A DNA stretch of 9,063 nt from Candidatus Culexmicrobium profundum (GCA_025061245.1 JANZKD010000066.1:1-9063), one strand, 5' to 3'. Positions 1 to 6,975 are shown, counted from the first letter of the stretch. Notes: generated from the sequence alone by a model not told the origin. Numbers and translations are program-made.

Positions 1-647
1 GCTCTTTCATAGTCTGCTAGGAATAAGTTTGAGCATGCATTATATTCGGTATTTGAAATGAATTTTAATGCGTCATCCACAGAGTTGCATTCTTCAAGGA
101 TTCTTCTAATAATGGTTGATATAGACATTCCTTGTGCGCGAGTTGGATCTATAATTTGGCATGGTGTGGCAGTGTTAAATGCCACTAATCCCTTCTCATT
201 TACTCCTTGATACCAGCAAACACTGCCAGCAGAAGTTATTCCAATAAATGAATTATATCCATCTAATCTTGAATAAGATAGTACTTGGGGGTGTAGTCTT
301 CTGAAGCCTAAATCTCTATTTTTTAGTAGCATTACTGATCCATCGGTAGAATAATTCTTGGGAATTATGAAGGCTGTGCATCCATCTCTAAATAACTGGT
401 AAAACATGAGGGCATAATTTAAGGCTACAATTTCCTCATATTTAACTCCAGCACCTTCAGCAATACCTCTGCATTCCTCTAAGTATCTTTCTGGAACATA
501 CTTCAATTTGTTTTCATCAATTTTTAGGAGGATTTCTTTTTCCATCTCGAAGAACTCTAGCACCTTATAGATTTCCGCTAATCGATGTCGAATGGCTTTC
601 CTCTCTACTAAACCTCTCTGTTTACCTTGCTCAAAGGGCGATGTCAT
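1..647 (-). CDS. C45-family Ntn-hydrolase (acyl-CoA:6-APA acyltransferase-like), C-terminus cut by window edge
   Basis: I translated this reading frame from an ATG at 647; it stays open for 215 codons to the left edge. It resembles the AAT/peptidase C45 family, whose members are made as proenzymes, cleave themselves before a cysteine, and use that new N-terminal Cys to hydrolyse or transfer acyl-amide groups. Visible support: the Gly-Cys junction DGCTAFI with candidate nucleophile C90, then the family-like block LLKNRDLG (about 107-114), then NSFIGITSAGSVCWYQGVN (132-150), NEKGLVAFNTATP (150-162) and the TRAQGMS stretch (169-175). The first 89 residues would be the pro-segment. Family members are usually about 330-400 residues, so roughly the last third is missing. 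No signal peptide is seen, so it is probably cytoplasmic. No Shine-Dalgarno precedes the ATG, but a TATA element sits about 28 bases upstream, suggesting a leaderless mRNA. It diverges from the prolyl oligopeptidase gene. The family call is good; the substrate is unknown. Confidence 0.82.
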   Translation of the reverse strand, partial: MTSPFEQGKQRGLVERKAIRHRLAEIYKVLEFFEMEKEILLKIDENKLKYVPERYLEECRGIAEGAGVKYEEIVALNYALMFYQLFRDGCTAFIIPKNYSTDGSVMLLKNRDLGFRRLHPQVLSYSRLDGYNSFIGITSAGSVCWYQGVNEKGLVAFNTATPCQIIDPTRAQGMSISTIIRRILEECNSVDDALKFISNTEYNACSNLFLADYER

Positions 648-670
648 AAATAGTATTAGAATGCCTGATT

Positions 671-680
671 TATTTATAAT
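671..680 (-). promoter_or_regulatory. TATA box for the C45 gene (leaderless start)
   Basis: Read on the minus strand this is ATTATAAATA. Its centre lies about 28 bases before the ATG at 647, so the expected transcript start falls on or next to the start codon. No GGTG-type ribosome site lies between, which fits a leaderless mRNA. This is position-based inference. Confidence 0.5.
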
Positions 681-691
681 TAGCGAAATAC

Positions 692-700
692 CTATAAATT
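692..700 (+). promoter_or_regulatory. TATA box for the prolyl oligopeptidase gene
   Basis: CTATAAATT, preceded by the purine-rich GAAATA that could act as a BRE. A start about 27 bases downstream of its centre (near 723) would give a leader of about 20 bases that keeps the GGTGA site at 735-739. The AT-run at 703-712 is a weaker alternative, because a start set by it would fall at or inside the ribosome site. Confidence 0.45.
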
Positions 701-734
701 TCATATATATATTTTAAATTTAATACTCTATTTT

Positions 735-739
735 GGTGA
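735..739 (+). promoter_or_regulatory. Shine-Dalgarno site of the prolyl oligopeptidase gene
   Basis: GGTGA, complementary to the conserved archaeal 16S rRNA 3' end, sits four bases before the ATG at 744. The same spacing recurs at the M20 gene, which supports using it as the local rule for choosing starts. Confidence 0.7.
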
Positions 740-743
740 GCAT

Positions 744-2633
744 ATGTCAAGGTATTATGATCCATATTCATGGTTTGAAGATTTAGAAAATCCTAAGGTA
801 TTAGATTGGATTTCAAATGAAAATAAAAGGTTAAGAGAGTCATTAGGTGATCTACCCTTAAGGCTTGAGCCTAGAATTGCAAAATATTACACCATCCCAA
901 CAGTTAATCAGTTTATAGTAACCGATAAAGGATACTTCTTGTTGGTTAGAGAGAAGGATTCATTTAAAATTAAGCTACTTAGCCGTGAGGGGGAGTATAT
1001 CAATTTAGTTGACTCAAAGGATTTGGGTAAAGAGATAGTCATAAAAATGATTTATGCATCTAGGGATGGAAGGAGACTTGCTTTCTCATTTTCACAAGCT
1101 GGAGCTGATGAAGGGATACTTCGAATTGTTGATGTTGATTCAATGGAGATGTTAGATGAGCTTAAGGGTTCAATATTTAATATTGTATGGTTAACGGGAG
1201 ACAAATACTATTATGCACGTTTCTATCGTAAACATAAGACTCCTGATGGAGTTGAACCGCCAGCTGAGAGATTGTTTTTAAGAGAGAATGGATCTGATGA
1301 AATGGTTTTCGGTGAAGGGCTTCCAACATCATACTTTGTAAGCTTATCCCCCTCAACCGATTATACGCATGCTCTCTTAATGGTTAGTTATGGTTGGACT
1401 AGAAGTAGTATTTATGGTGGATTGCTTGATAAACCTGAGAGTTGGAGGAAAATTTATGGTGATGGAGACTTTATTTCCAGGCCCATTGATTATATTAACA
1501 ATCTTTATCTCATAATGTCCTTTGAGGGTAATGGTTTTGGGAAAATACTTTCTATCAGTGATAATGGTGATAAGAAAGTAATTGTTGATGAAGATGTATT
1601 CCCGCTTAGAGATGCAGTCACTCTTAAAGATAAAATTATTGCAAGCTATCTAGTTCATGCATCATCAACTCTTAGAATCTTCAATTTAAATGGTGATTTT
1701 ATTAGTGAAATAAAATTTGATATGCCTGGAACAGTTAACTCTCTCATCTCTAATGGAAAGGAAGTTGTTTTCATATACAATTCATTCTTTACACCCTATA
1801 GACTGTATCAGCTAAAAGATGCTAGGTTGAAAGCATTGGATTCCAAGGATATAAAGGATAATTTTACTGTTGAAGAAGTATGGACTACATCTAAGGATGG
1901 AACTAAAATCCATATGTTCATTGTAAGGAGGAGAGATGTTAAATCAAGTAAAGTGTTAATTTATGGTTATGGTGGATTTAGTATTGCAATCACTCCTCGC
2001 TTCTTCCCAGAAATAATACCATTCCTAGAGGATGGAGGCACCTTTGCTATAACTAATCTTAGAGGTGGAAGTGAATATGGTGAGAAATGGCATAGAGCTG
2101 GGATGAGGGAGAATAAGCAAAACGTTTTTGACGACTTTATTGCCTGTATAAGTTATTTCAAGAACTTGGGTTCAAAGGTTGTTGCTATAGGTAGAAGTAA
2201 TGGTGGTTTACTTGTATCAGCTGTCTTAACTCAAAGACCAGATCTACTTGATGGAGCAGTTATAGGCTATCCTGTCATAGACATGATGCGTTTTCATAAG
2301 CTTTACATTGGAAAGGCATGGGTTCCAGAGTATGGAAATCCTGAAGACCCCAAGGATCGTGAATTCCTAATTAAATATTCACCTTACCATAACGTAAGGG
2401 CAGTTAAGTATCCTCCAACATTAATTTTCACTGGACTACATGATGATAGAGTTCATCCTGCACATGCATTTAAATTTGCAGCTAAGTTAAAGGAGGTAAA
2501 TGCACCTGTACTAATTAGAACTGAAACTGTTAGTGGGCATGCTGGAGCTACACCTAAAGTAAAGATTAAAGAGTTAGCAGATATACTTGCTTTTATATAT
2601 CAGGTACTTGGAATAAATTCCTCTAATTTATAA
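744..2633 (+). CDS. Prolyl oligopeptidase (S9A serine peptidase)
   Basis: Cytosolic serine peptidase expected to cleave short peptides after proline. The 629 residues are close to other archaeal prolyl oligopeptidases and shorter than the roughly 710-residue animal enzyme. The N-terminus has the family opening DPYSWFEDLENP (6-17). Roughly residues 65-370 should form the beta-propeller that screens out large substrates, and the rest the alpha/beta-hydrolase domain. All key sites are visible: YGYGGF (407-412) with oxyanion-hole Y409, nucleophile S485 in GRSNGGLL, catalytic D567 and substrate-binding R569 in HDDRV, and H599 in SGHAGA. W526 in KAWVPEYG matches the tryptophan that stacks on the substrate proline in the porcine enzyme, which supports true prolyl specificity over a general S9 peptidase. 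No signal peptide or membrane segment is seen. The gene is first in its unit, with the S12 gene 68 bases downstream on the same strand, possibly co-transcribed. Confidence 0.95.
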   Translation: MSRYYDPYSWFEDLENPKVLDWISNENKRLRESLGDLPLRLEPRIAKYYTIPTVNQFIVTDKGYFLLVREKDSFKIKLLSREGEYINLVDSKDLGKEIVIKMIYASRDGRRLAFSFSQAGADEGILRIVDVDSMEMLDELKGSIFNIVWLTGDKYYYARFYRKHKTPDGVEPPAERLFLRENGSDEMVFGEGLPTSYFVSLSPSTDYTHALLMVSYGWTRSSIYGGLLDKPESWRKIYGDGDFISRPIDYINNLYLIMSFEGNGFGKILSISDNGDKKVIVDEDVFPLRDAVTLKDKIIASYLVHASSTLRIFNLNGDFISEIKFDMPGTVNSLISNGKEVVFIYNSFFTPYRLYQLKDARLKALDSKDIKDNFTVEEVWTTSKDGTKIHMFIVRRRDVKSSKVLIYGYGGFSIAITPRFFPEIIPFLEDGGTFAITNLRGGSEYGEKWHRAGMRENKQNVFDDFIACISYFKNLGSKVVAIGRSNGGLLVSAVLTQRPDLLDGAVIGYPVIDMMRFHKLYIGKAWVPEYGNPEDPKDREFLIKYSPYHNVRAVKYPPTLIFTGLHDDRVHPAHAFKFAAKLKEVNAPVLIRTETVSGHAGATPKVKIKELADILAFIYQVLGINSSNL

Positions 2634-2639
2634 TTATGT

Positions 2640-2658
2640 TATTTTGGAGTGAGCATTG
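2640..2658 (+). repeat. Near-copy of the prolyl oligopeptidase start region
   Basis: TATTTTGG-AG-TGAGCAT-TG just after the oligopeptidase stop matches TATTTTGG-TGAGCAT-ATG at 729-746 over 15 bases, with a two-base insertion. It looks like a ribosome site followed by a degraded start. It opens only a 13-codon frame from TTG at 2656 to TGA at 2697. It could be a relic or chance. Confidence 0.3.
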
Positions 2659-2688
2659 ATTAAATATAAACTATTTCATATTTTATTT

Positions 2689-2694
2689 GAGGTG
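2689..2694 (+). promoter_or_regulatory. Shine-Dalgarno site that sets the S12 hydrolase start
   Basis: GAGGTG lies seven bases before the ATG at 2702. The longer in-frame start, TTG at 2687, overlaps this site and has no ribosome site of its own, so ATG 2702 is preferred. Confidence 0.75.
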
Positions 2695-2701
2695 TGAAGT
2701 A

Positions 2702-4108
2702 ATGGGTGTTGAAGAGCAATTGAAAATTTTTGTTGAGAAGACTGTTCCTGAATGGATGAGTAAGTATAAAATTCCTGGCTTTAGCATTGCAATTATAAAG
2801 GATGACAAGCTGGTTTATGCTGAAGGCTTTGGGGCTCGAAATGTTGAATTAAATCTACCAGCGACACCTAACACTTTGTATGGTGTGGGTTCAATTACAA
2901 AGTCTTTCGTTGCACTTGGAATTCTTCAATTAGTAGAAAGGGGGAAGCTTAGTCTTGATGATCCCTCAAGTAAATATATTCCTCTAAAAATTGGAATTCC
3001 AGGGAAACCTATAACGATACATCATCTATTAACTCATTCATCAGGGATACCGTCCTTAGGTACCTCAACCATTGCTTTGCTCAGAGGCATAGGTATTGAC
3101 TTTGGAATACCCTTAAGTAGTGTTGATGACTTTTATAGGCATATTAATGGAGCGCAAAATGAAATTGTTGATGAACCTGGAAAGAGATTCTTTTATCTAA
3201 ATGCAGGCTATAGGATGCTTGGACATATAATTCAAAATGTTAGTGGTATGCCTTTCCATGAATATATTAAAAAGAATATTCTAAAACCATTAAAAATGGA
3301 GAGAACAACTTTTTCTAAGGAAGAGTTTAAGAAGGATCCTGATAGAATAACACCTTACAGACGAGATAAGGATGGAAAACTTATAGCCACAGACTTCCCC
3401 TACCCAGAAGTTAAGGTTAACCCTGAATTTTCATTTTTAGCGGCAGCTGGAGGATTAATAAGCTCTGTAATGGAGCTCACAAATTATCTGTCAATGTACA
3501 TTAATAAAGGTAAGTTTAATGGCATTGAACTTTTAAGTTCGGAGTTAATTGAGGAAATGCAGAAAATACATGTTGAACGTCCACGGACATATTATGGAAG
3601 ATATGGATATGGTTATGGATGGGGAGTAATGGAAGATTTTCTTGGAACAAAATTAGTTTCACATGGAGGTTCAATTCTAGTCTCAACCGCCTATCTAGCC
3701 TTCCTACCCGAGTATAGAATGGGAATTGCCATGGCCTCTAATATTGCTGGATTTCCATATGCAGCCTTTGCTCAAGCAGTCTTTGCAATTCTAATGGGAA
3801 GAGACCCTGAAAAGGATGTGCCCTTTCTTAGAATACAGAAGAAAATGGATTTACTTACAGGTCTCTATCAGACTTATAAGGGTTTAAGTAAAGTTGAAGT
3901 AGTCAGTAAGGGAGGAATGTTATACCTAGTACAAAAGGGTTATATCTCAGAAATAACGGTTCCATTAATCCCTGAAGATCCATATATGGAGTCAAATAAA
4001 TTCTACATATTATCTCATGGCGTTAAACAACCAGTTGAATTTGTAATTGAAGAGCCTGGGAAAATTGACTTATTCATTGAGCGAAATCGCTACCACAAGG
4101 TAAAGTAA
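2702..4108 (+). CDS. S12-family serine hydrolase (beta-lactamase/CubicO, Pab87-like)
   Basis: Serine hydrolase of the penicillin-binding-protein/class C beta-lactamase fold, 468 residues. The three active-site motifs are intact: S64-I-T-K67 (nucleophile and general base), Y165-L-N167 in YLNAGYRMLGH, and H321-G-G323 in SHGGS, in the position of the KTG box. HGG is common in CubicO-group esterases and peptidases. Residues 1-360 form the catalytic domain. About 95 more residues (370-468), starting near LLTGLYQTYKG, look mainly beta-rich. This layout resembles Pab87 of Pyrococcus abyssi, where a C-terminal lipocalin-like domain helps build a cubic self-compartmentalised octamer acting on peptides, including some with D-residues. 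No signal peptide is seen, so a cell-wall transpeptidase role is unlikely. It lies 68 bases after the oligopeptidase gene and may share its mRNA; the TATA-like run at 2662-2670 is badly placed for its ribosome site. Family certain; substrate (peptide, ester or D-amino-acid amide) open. Confidence 0.88.
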   Translation: MGVEEQLKIFVEKTVPEWMSKYKIPGFSIAIIKDDKLVYAEGFGARNVELNLPATPNTLYGVGSITKSFVALGILQLVERGKLSLDDPSSKYIPLKIGIPGKPITIHHLLTHSSGIPSLGTSTIALLRGIGIDFGIPLSSVDDFYRHINGAQNEIVDEPGKRFFYLNAGYRMLGHIIQNVSGMPFHEYIKKNILKPLKMERTTFSKEEFKKDPDRITPYRRDKDGKLIATDFPYPEVKVNPEFSFLAAAGGLISSVMELTNYLSMYINKGKFNGIELLSSELIEEMQKIHVERPRTYYGRYGYGYGWGVMEDFLGTKLVSHGGSILVSTAYLAFLPEYRMGIAMASNIAGFPYAAFAQAVFAILMGRDPEKDVPFLRIQKKMDLLTGLYQTYKGLSKVEVVSKGGMLYLVQKGYISEITVPLIPEDPYMESNKFYILSHGVKQPVEFVIEEPGKIDLFIERNRYHKVK

Positions 4109-4112
4109 ATTT

Positions 4113-4138
4113 AATGTAATTGATAGCTAAACTACATT
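4113..4138. terminator. Weak candidate terminator at the S12/ECF convergent junction
   Basis: AATGTA (4113-4118) and TACATT (4133-4138) could pair with a 14-base loop across the 23-base gap between the two stop codons. On the plus strand T-rich stretches follow (4137-4140, 4145-4149, 4158-4163). Short stem and long loop, so low confidence; the T-runs alone may stop archaeal polymerase. Confidence 0.25.
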
Positions 4139-5076
4139 TTCATCATTTTTCCAACTGTTTTTTCGATAGGTTTTATTAATATCATTGTAATTATTAGTGA
4201 TAGCCCAACTTGTCCAAATAAATCTCTATAGAATGAAATTATGGCTACCGGGTATCCTTTTATGAATATGTTAACGTAAAAGTAGGTTAAGGTCATGAAA
4301 AATCCTCCTACAGCGCATAGTATTGCTTGTATAACAATGTTTCTTTTCTTTCCAAATCCAGCTATTAATCCTTCAACACCATGTGCAACAACGGTTACAA
4401 ACCATCTTGGATAGCCAACCGCTAAATCAGCTACTGTAGGACCAATTGCACCGACTAGAAAACCAATTTTTACTCCAAAGAGGAGTGAGGCAATAAATAT
4501 TATTGCATCACCGATATGTGTATACCCTCCAGTTGGCGATGGAAAAGCTGATCCCACAACTCCAGTGACAACAGCTGTTATAGCTGAAAATATAGCTGTT
4601 AAGGAGATTTCAAGTGGAGTCATATACTTAATTCTACGTTCCTGTGGAATCCTGACTGATATTATACCCGCAACTCCCATCAAAATCGCTCCAATAGATG
4701 AAATGTAAAGATATATATGCTCCACAGGTAATTTCATTAAAACTGGTACTATAGCTGAAAGTAAACCAAAAATTACTGATAGAGCACACGGGAAACATGC
4801 TGTTTTAGAATATCCCTTTCTCAATAAAAGTGCAGCTATTATCATTAATAGAATTGATAGGCTTGAAGTAGTTGCATATAATGGGATTGAAACCTTCAAT
4901 TCAGAAGATAAGCTAATTTTCTCAAATATGGATGTGAAACCGAGGTTTTGAATTATTATAATTAAATTCATTACTGTTGAAGCAAGAATTATAAGTCCAC
5001 CCGAAAAACTGAGAATTAATGCTGTTATGATCTTTGAACCTGAATCGTTGCTATCTTTTTTCTTAATTGAATCCAC
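4132..5076 (-). CDS. ECF transporter S component with extra N-terminal four-helix membrane segment
   Basis: Integral membrane protein, 314 residues from a GTG at 5076. The C-terminal half (about 153-307) resembles the substrate-binding S components of energy-coupling-factor transporters: a first helix, then a loop SPTGGYTHIGDA (180-191), GVKIGFLVGAIGPTVADLAVGYPRW (about 201-225) and HGVEGLIAGFGKKRN (232-246). This Gly/Asp-rich pattern is typical of ECF S proteins of the PF07155/PF12822 type, which bind vitamins or other small molecules and work with EcfT and EcfA. Neither partner is encoded here. About 140 residues precede it with four hydrophobic helices (about 15-41, 65-86, 92-115, 121-143) and a CFPC pair (94-97); I do not recognise this part. 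The start was chosen because GGTGAT stands directly before the GTG; ATG 5097 would add seven residues and could be used on a leaderless mRNA. It lies downstream of the DUF2207 gene on the same strand but has its own TATA box. Substrate unknown. Confidence 0.78.
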   Translation of the reverse strand: MDSIKKKDSNDSGSKIITALILSFSGGLIILASTVMNLIIIIQNLGFTSIFEKISLSSELKVSIPLYATTSSLSILLMIIAALLLRKGYSKTACFPCALSVIFGLLSAIVPVLMKLPVEHIYLYISSIGAILMGVAGIISVRIPQERRIKYMTPLEISLTAIFSAITAVVTGVVGSAFPSPTGGYTHIGDAIIFIASLLFGVKIGFLVGAIGPTVADLAVGYPRWFVTVVAHGVEGLIAGFGKKRNIVIQAILCAVGGFFMTLTYFYVNIFIKGYPVAIISFYRDLFGQVGLSLIITMILIKPIEKTVGKMMKM

Positions 5077-5080
5077 TTTT

Positions 5081-5086
5081 ATCACC
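5081..5086 (-). promoter_or_regulatory. Shine-Dalgarno site that sets the ECF S-component start
   Basis: On the minus strand GGTGAT is followed by four A residues and then GTG (5076-5074). The hexamer lies inside the frame of the longer ATG 5097 version, so it would have no purpose if that ATG were the only start. Confidence 0.6.
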
Positions 5087-5120
5087 AAGAAGTGCATTTT
5101 AGAAATAATATATTAATTGA

Positions 5121-5130
5121 TATTATATTT
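5121..5130 (-). promoter_or_regulatory. TATA box for the ECF S-component gene
   Basis: AAATATAATA on the minus strand. A start about 26 bases downstream (near 5099) would give a leader of about 23 bases to the GTG, carrying the GGTGAT site, much like the layout at the oligopeptidase gene. It would also nearly coincide with ATG 5097, so the start choice is not settled by this box. Confidence 0.4.
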
Positions 5131-5140
5131 TTAATATTAA

Positions 5141-5155
5141 AGCAATAATATTGCT
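5141..5155. promoter_or_regulatory. 15-base perfect palindrome upstream of the ECF gene (operator or DUF2207 terminator)
   Basis: AGCAATA-A-TATTGCT is a perfect inverted repeat around one central base. It lies 12 bases past the DUF2207 stop and 10 bases before the ECF TATA element, with the palindrome TTAATATTAA (5131-5140) in between. The position fits an operator controlling the transporter gene. As RNA it could form a six-pair hairpin ending the DUF2207 transcript, but no clear T-run follows on that strand. Confidence 0.4.
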
Positions 5156-5166
5156 AATTTACCTTT

Positions 5167-6873
5167 CTACCATGGGTAAGGCATCCACTTTAAGTATCTG
5201 AGAGGTACGAAGGGTTCAATGAAATCTTTAACTACTACTCCTAGAACGTTTATGAAGGTATTTAATTTTTCCTCTGGCGTCTTGGATTCAATACCTTTTA
5301 TCATAAGCCATGTGGGGGTGTATTGTATCTTATTTCTTAAGCTTCTAGCCCAATCGTAGAAGTATTGCGGTGCTAATGCTATGAGATAAATTAATTGTTC
5401 TTCAAAGGTTTTTTCTGGTATAGATGTGGATGGTTCACTTCTCGCTATATTTAATATATTTTGGAGGTAATTTCTCCATAATGCTAGTTCTCTTGCTCCT
5501 TTCTCTGTATAACTCGTAAATTTTTTATATCCAATTAGGGTGATTGACATACCTGAAATAATCATTCCTAGGAATAGTCCAAGGAATTTTCTTGCAATCT
5601 TTACTAAACCTTCATGTAATATGGGTACTCCTGCTAGTATTATCATTAATCCTCCAATTGAGCTTATAATTAAACCAGCTACTAGAAAGATTCTCCTTAA
5701 AGTTGATGGTCCAATTTTAAAATATCCTTGTTGTACTAATTCTTTCTCAATTGTTTTTCCAATTTTTCTTACTTTTCTCCAGTTTTTAGTTAATAGTTCA
5801 TAGGAATTTCCTGATTTATAGGCTAAGTCAATTAACTCTTTTTCATAATTCTTTAATGTTACTTTAACTTTTGAATAAATTTTGCCTTCAGTGGTTTCAA
5901 TAAATTTTAAGTTGAAGCCATCGTATTCTAATATTATATCTTCACTTCTAGCTAGATCAATTAATGTAGATAGAATTTGACCTGGATTAAATCCGTGGTT
6001 TAGTATATAGGATGCCTCGGCTGGTTTGAGTTTTGATGGAGGTCTACTTGAATATCCTAGTCCTCCAATAACTTCTACAGTTGGAATTCTCCCTTTAAAA
6101 TAGTATAATCCAAGCATTATTAGTGTTGAGAATAGGAATATAATTAATGCAGATTCAACTGGGCGGTCTTTAAAGATAAAGTATTCTCTAACATCTTCAG
6201 TTATCTTCGGAAATATTATTGTTATATAGAATTTGTCTCGGGAACTTAGGAAATCTTTTAGAAAAATGATTCTTGTAACACTTTTACCATATTCAATTTT
6301 GTATGGCTGTGGATCACATTTTATTGATGAAGTGTCAAGGTATATTCTCGGTAGTATTACTGTTGCATATATATTTTTGAATGGTACTTTCCAGCCTGTA
6401 CCTACAATGGGCCAGACCAATTTATTCTTGTCTGAATCTTCAATGGTTAATACCTTATAAGCCGTATATTTTATGATGAATGTTGCGTGAATTTGTAGGG
6501 GATTCTTTTTATGATAAATATATAATTCCTTTAAATTTAATGTAGAATGTACCTTATAGCTAGTTACCTCTACGTCTGGTGAAGTAATTTCATTAATTTT
6601 TAAGTCTTCAAATCCCTCAAAGTATATAGGTCTAATAAAAACGTTTAATTCAGGATTAATGAATCTAACCTTAATGACTTCTTTAACGCTGAGAGTATTG
6701 TTTTCATGGACAGTTATGGTTACATTGAATTCACTTATATTGTAATCTGATGATGTGGTTTTTAATGTTACATTAGATTGAACGATGCATCCATATTGAA
6801 TTGTGATTAAGATAGATAAAAACACTAACATTAATATTGAAATTAATCTGTGTTTCTCTGTATTCATTTTCAT
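5167..6873 (-). CDS. DUF2207-family membrane protein
   Basis: 568-residue membrane protein of unknown function with the DUF2207 layout. A hydrophobic signal or anchor lies at 10-32. A beta-rich outer domain (33-238) follows, opening with FNVTITVHENNTLSVKEVIKVRF, as is usual for this family. A membrane helix spans about 239-258. A cytoplasmic domain carries the recognisable PPSKLKPAEASYILN block (278-292) and ILSTLIDLARSEDIILEY (300-317). Two more membrane helices lie at about 393-416 and 428-448. The tail starts with YTEKGARELALWRNYLQNI (455-473), the family's usual post-helix segment, and ends in an unusual aromatic/proline-rich WMPYPW. No enzyme motif is visible. No Shine-Dalgarno precedes ATG 6873, and a second ATG lies two codons later; a TATA box about 25 bases upstream points to a leaderless mRNA. 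It precedes the ECF gene on the same strand with a gap of about 90 bases holding a palindrome and another TATA box, so co-transcription is uncertain. Confidence 0.82.
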   Translation of the reverse strand: MKMNTEKHRLISILMLVFLSILITIQYGCIVQSNVTLKTTSSDYNISEFNVTITVHENNTLSVKEVIKVRFINPELNVFIRPIYFEGFEDLKINEITSPDVEVTSYKVHSTLNLKELYIYHKKNPLQIHATFIIKYTAYKVLTIEDSDKNKLVWPIVGTGWKVPFKNIYATVILPRIYLDTSSIKCDPQPYKIEYGKSVTRIIFLKDFLSSRDKFYITIIFPKITEDVREYFIFKDRPVESALIIFLFSTLIMLGLYYFKGRIPTVEVIGGLGYSSRPPSKLKPAEASYILNHGFNPGQILSTLIDLARSEDIILEYDGFNLKFIETTEGKIYSKVKVTLKNYEKELIDLAYKSGNSYELLTKNWRKVRKIGKTIEKELVQQGYFKIGPSTLRRIFLVAGLIISSIGGLMIILAGVPILHEGLVKIARKFLGLFLGMIISGMSITLIGYKKFTSYTEKGARELALWRNYLQNILNIARSEPSTSIPEKTFEEQLIYLIALAPQYFYDWARSLRNKIQYTPTWLMIKGIESKTPEEKLNTFINVLGVVVKDFIEPFVPLRYLKWMPYPW

Positions 6874-6893
6874 TAAATTATAGTTTGAAAATC

Positions 6894-6901
6894 AATATAA
6901 A
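6894..6901 (-). promoter_or_regulatory. TATA box for the DUF2207 gene (leaderless start)
   Basis: TTTATATT on the minus strand, preceded by GTAAAA as a possible BRE. It is centred about 25 bases before the ATG at 6873, so transcription should begin at or beside the start codon. Read on the plus strand the same run (ATATAAAT) could serve the divergent M20 gene. Confidence 0.5.
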
Positions 6902-6931
6902 TTTTACACAATATTAGATTTTATTCTGATA

Positions 6932-6971
6932 CCAATAGCATTTTAGGTGTATTTAACTTAAATGGTATTGG
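6932..6971 (+). promoter_or_regulatory. 12-base inverted repeat touching the M20 ribosome site
   Basis: CCAATAGCATTT (6932-6943) and AAATGGTATTGG (6960-6971) are reverse complements at 11 of 12 positions, separated by 16 bases. The right arm ends on the first G of the GGTGA ribosome site of the M20 gene, and the spacer contains another AGGTG. It could be a repressor operator or, if transcribed, a hairpin that limits ribosome access. No transcript start is established, so which one is open. Confidence 0.45.
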
Positions 6972-6975
6972 GTGA
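6971..6975 (+). promoter_or_regulatory. Shine-Dalgarno site that sets the M20 start
   Basis: GGTGA four bases before ATG 6980, the same spacing as at the oligopeptidase gene. The upstream in-frame ATG at 6962 has no such site before it and would put this site inside the coding region. Confidence 0.7.

Noticed and set aside
2656..2697. 13-codon frame as a real leader-peptide gene
   Set aside because: TTG start, very short and AT-rich; kept only as a curiosity among the findings.
2687..2701. Longer S12 start at TTG 2687 (adds five residues)
   Set aside because: It overlaps the GAGGTG ribosome site for ATG 2702, and TTG has no site of its own.
5540..5803. Plus-strand open frame of 87 codons
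   Set aside because: Lies wholly antisense to the well-supported DUF2207 gene and shows no recognisable domain; treated as a shadow.
6233..6460. Plus-strand open frame of 75 codons
   Set aside because: Antisense to the DUF2207 outer domain, with no domain of its own.
5167..6873. DUF2207 protein as a lipoprotein, from the IQYGC stretch near residue 29
   Set aside because: Only a Gly before a Cys is seen; the rest of a lipobox is missing, and the family normally has an uncleaved or ordinary signal.
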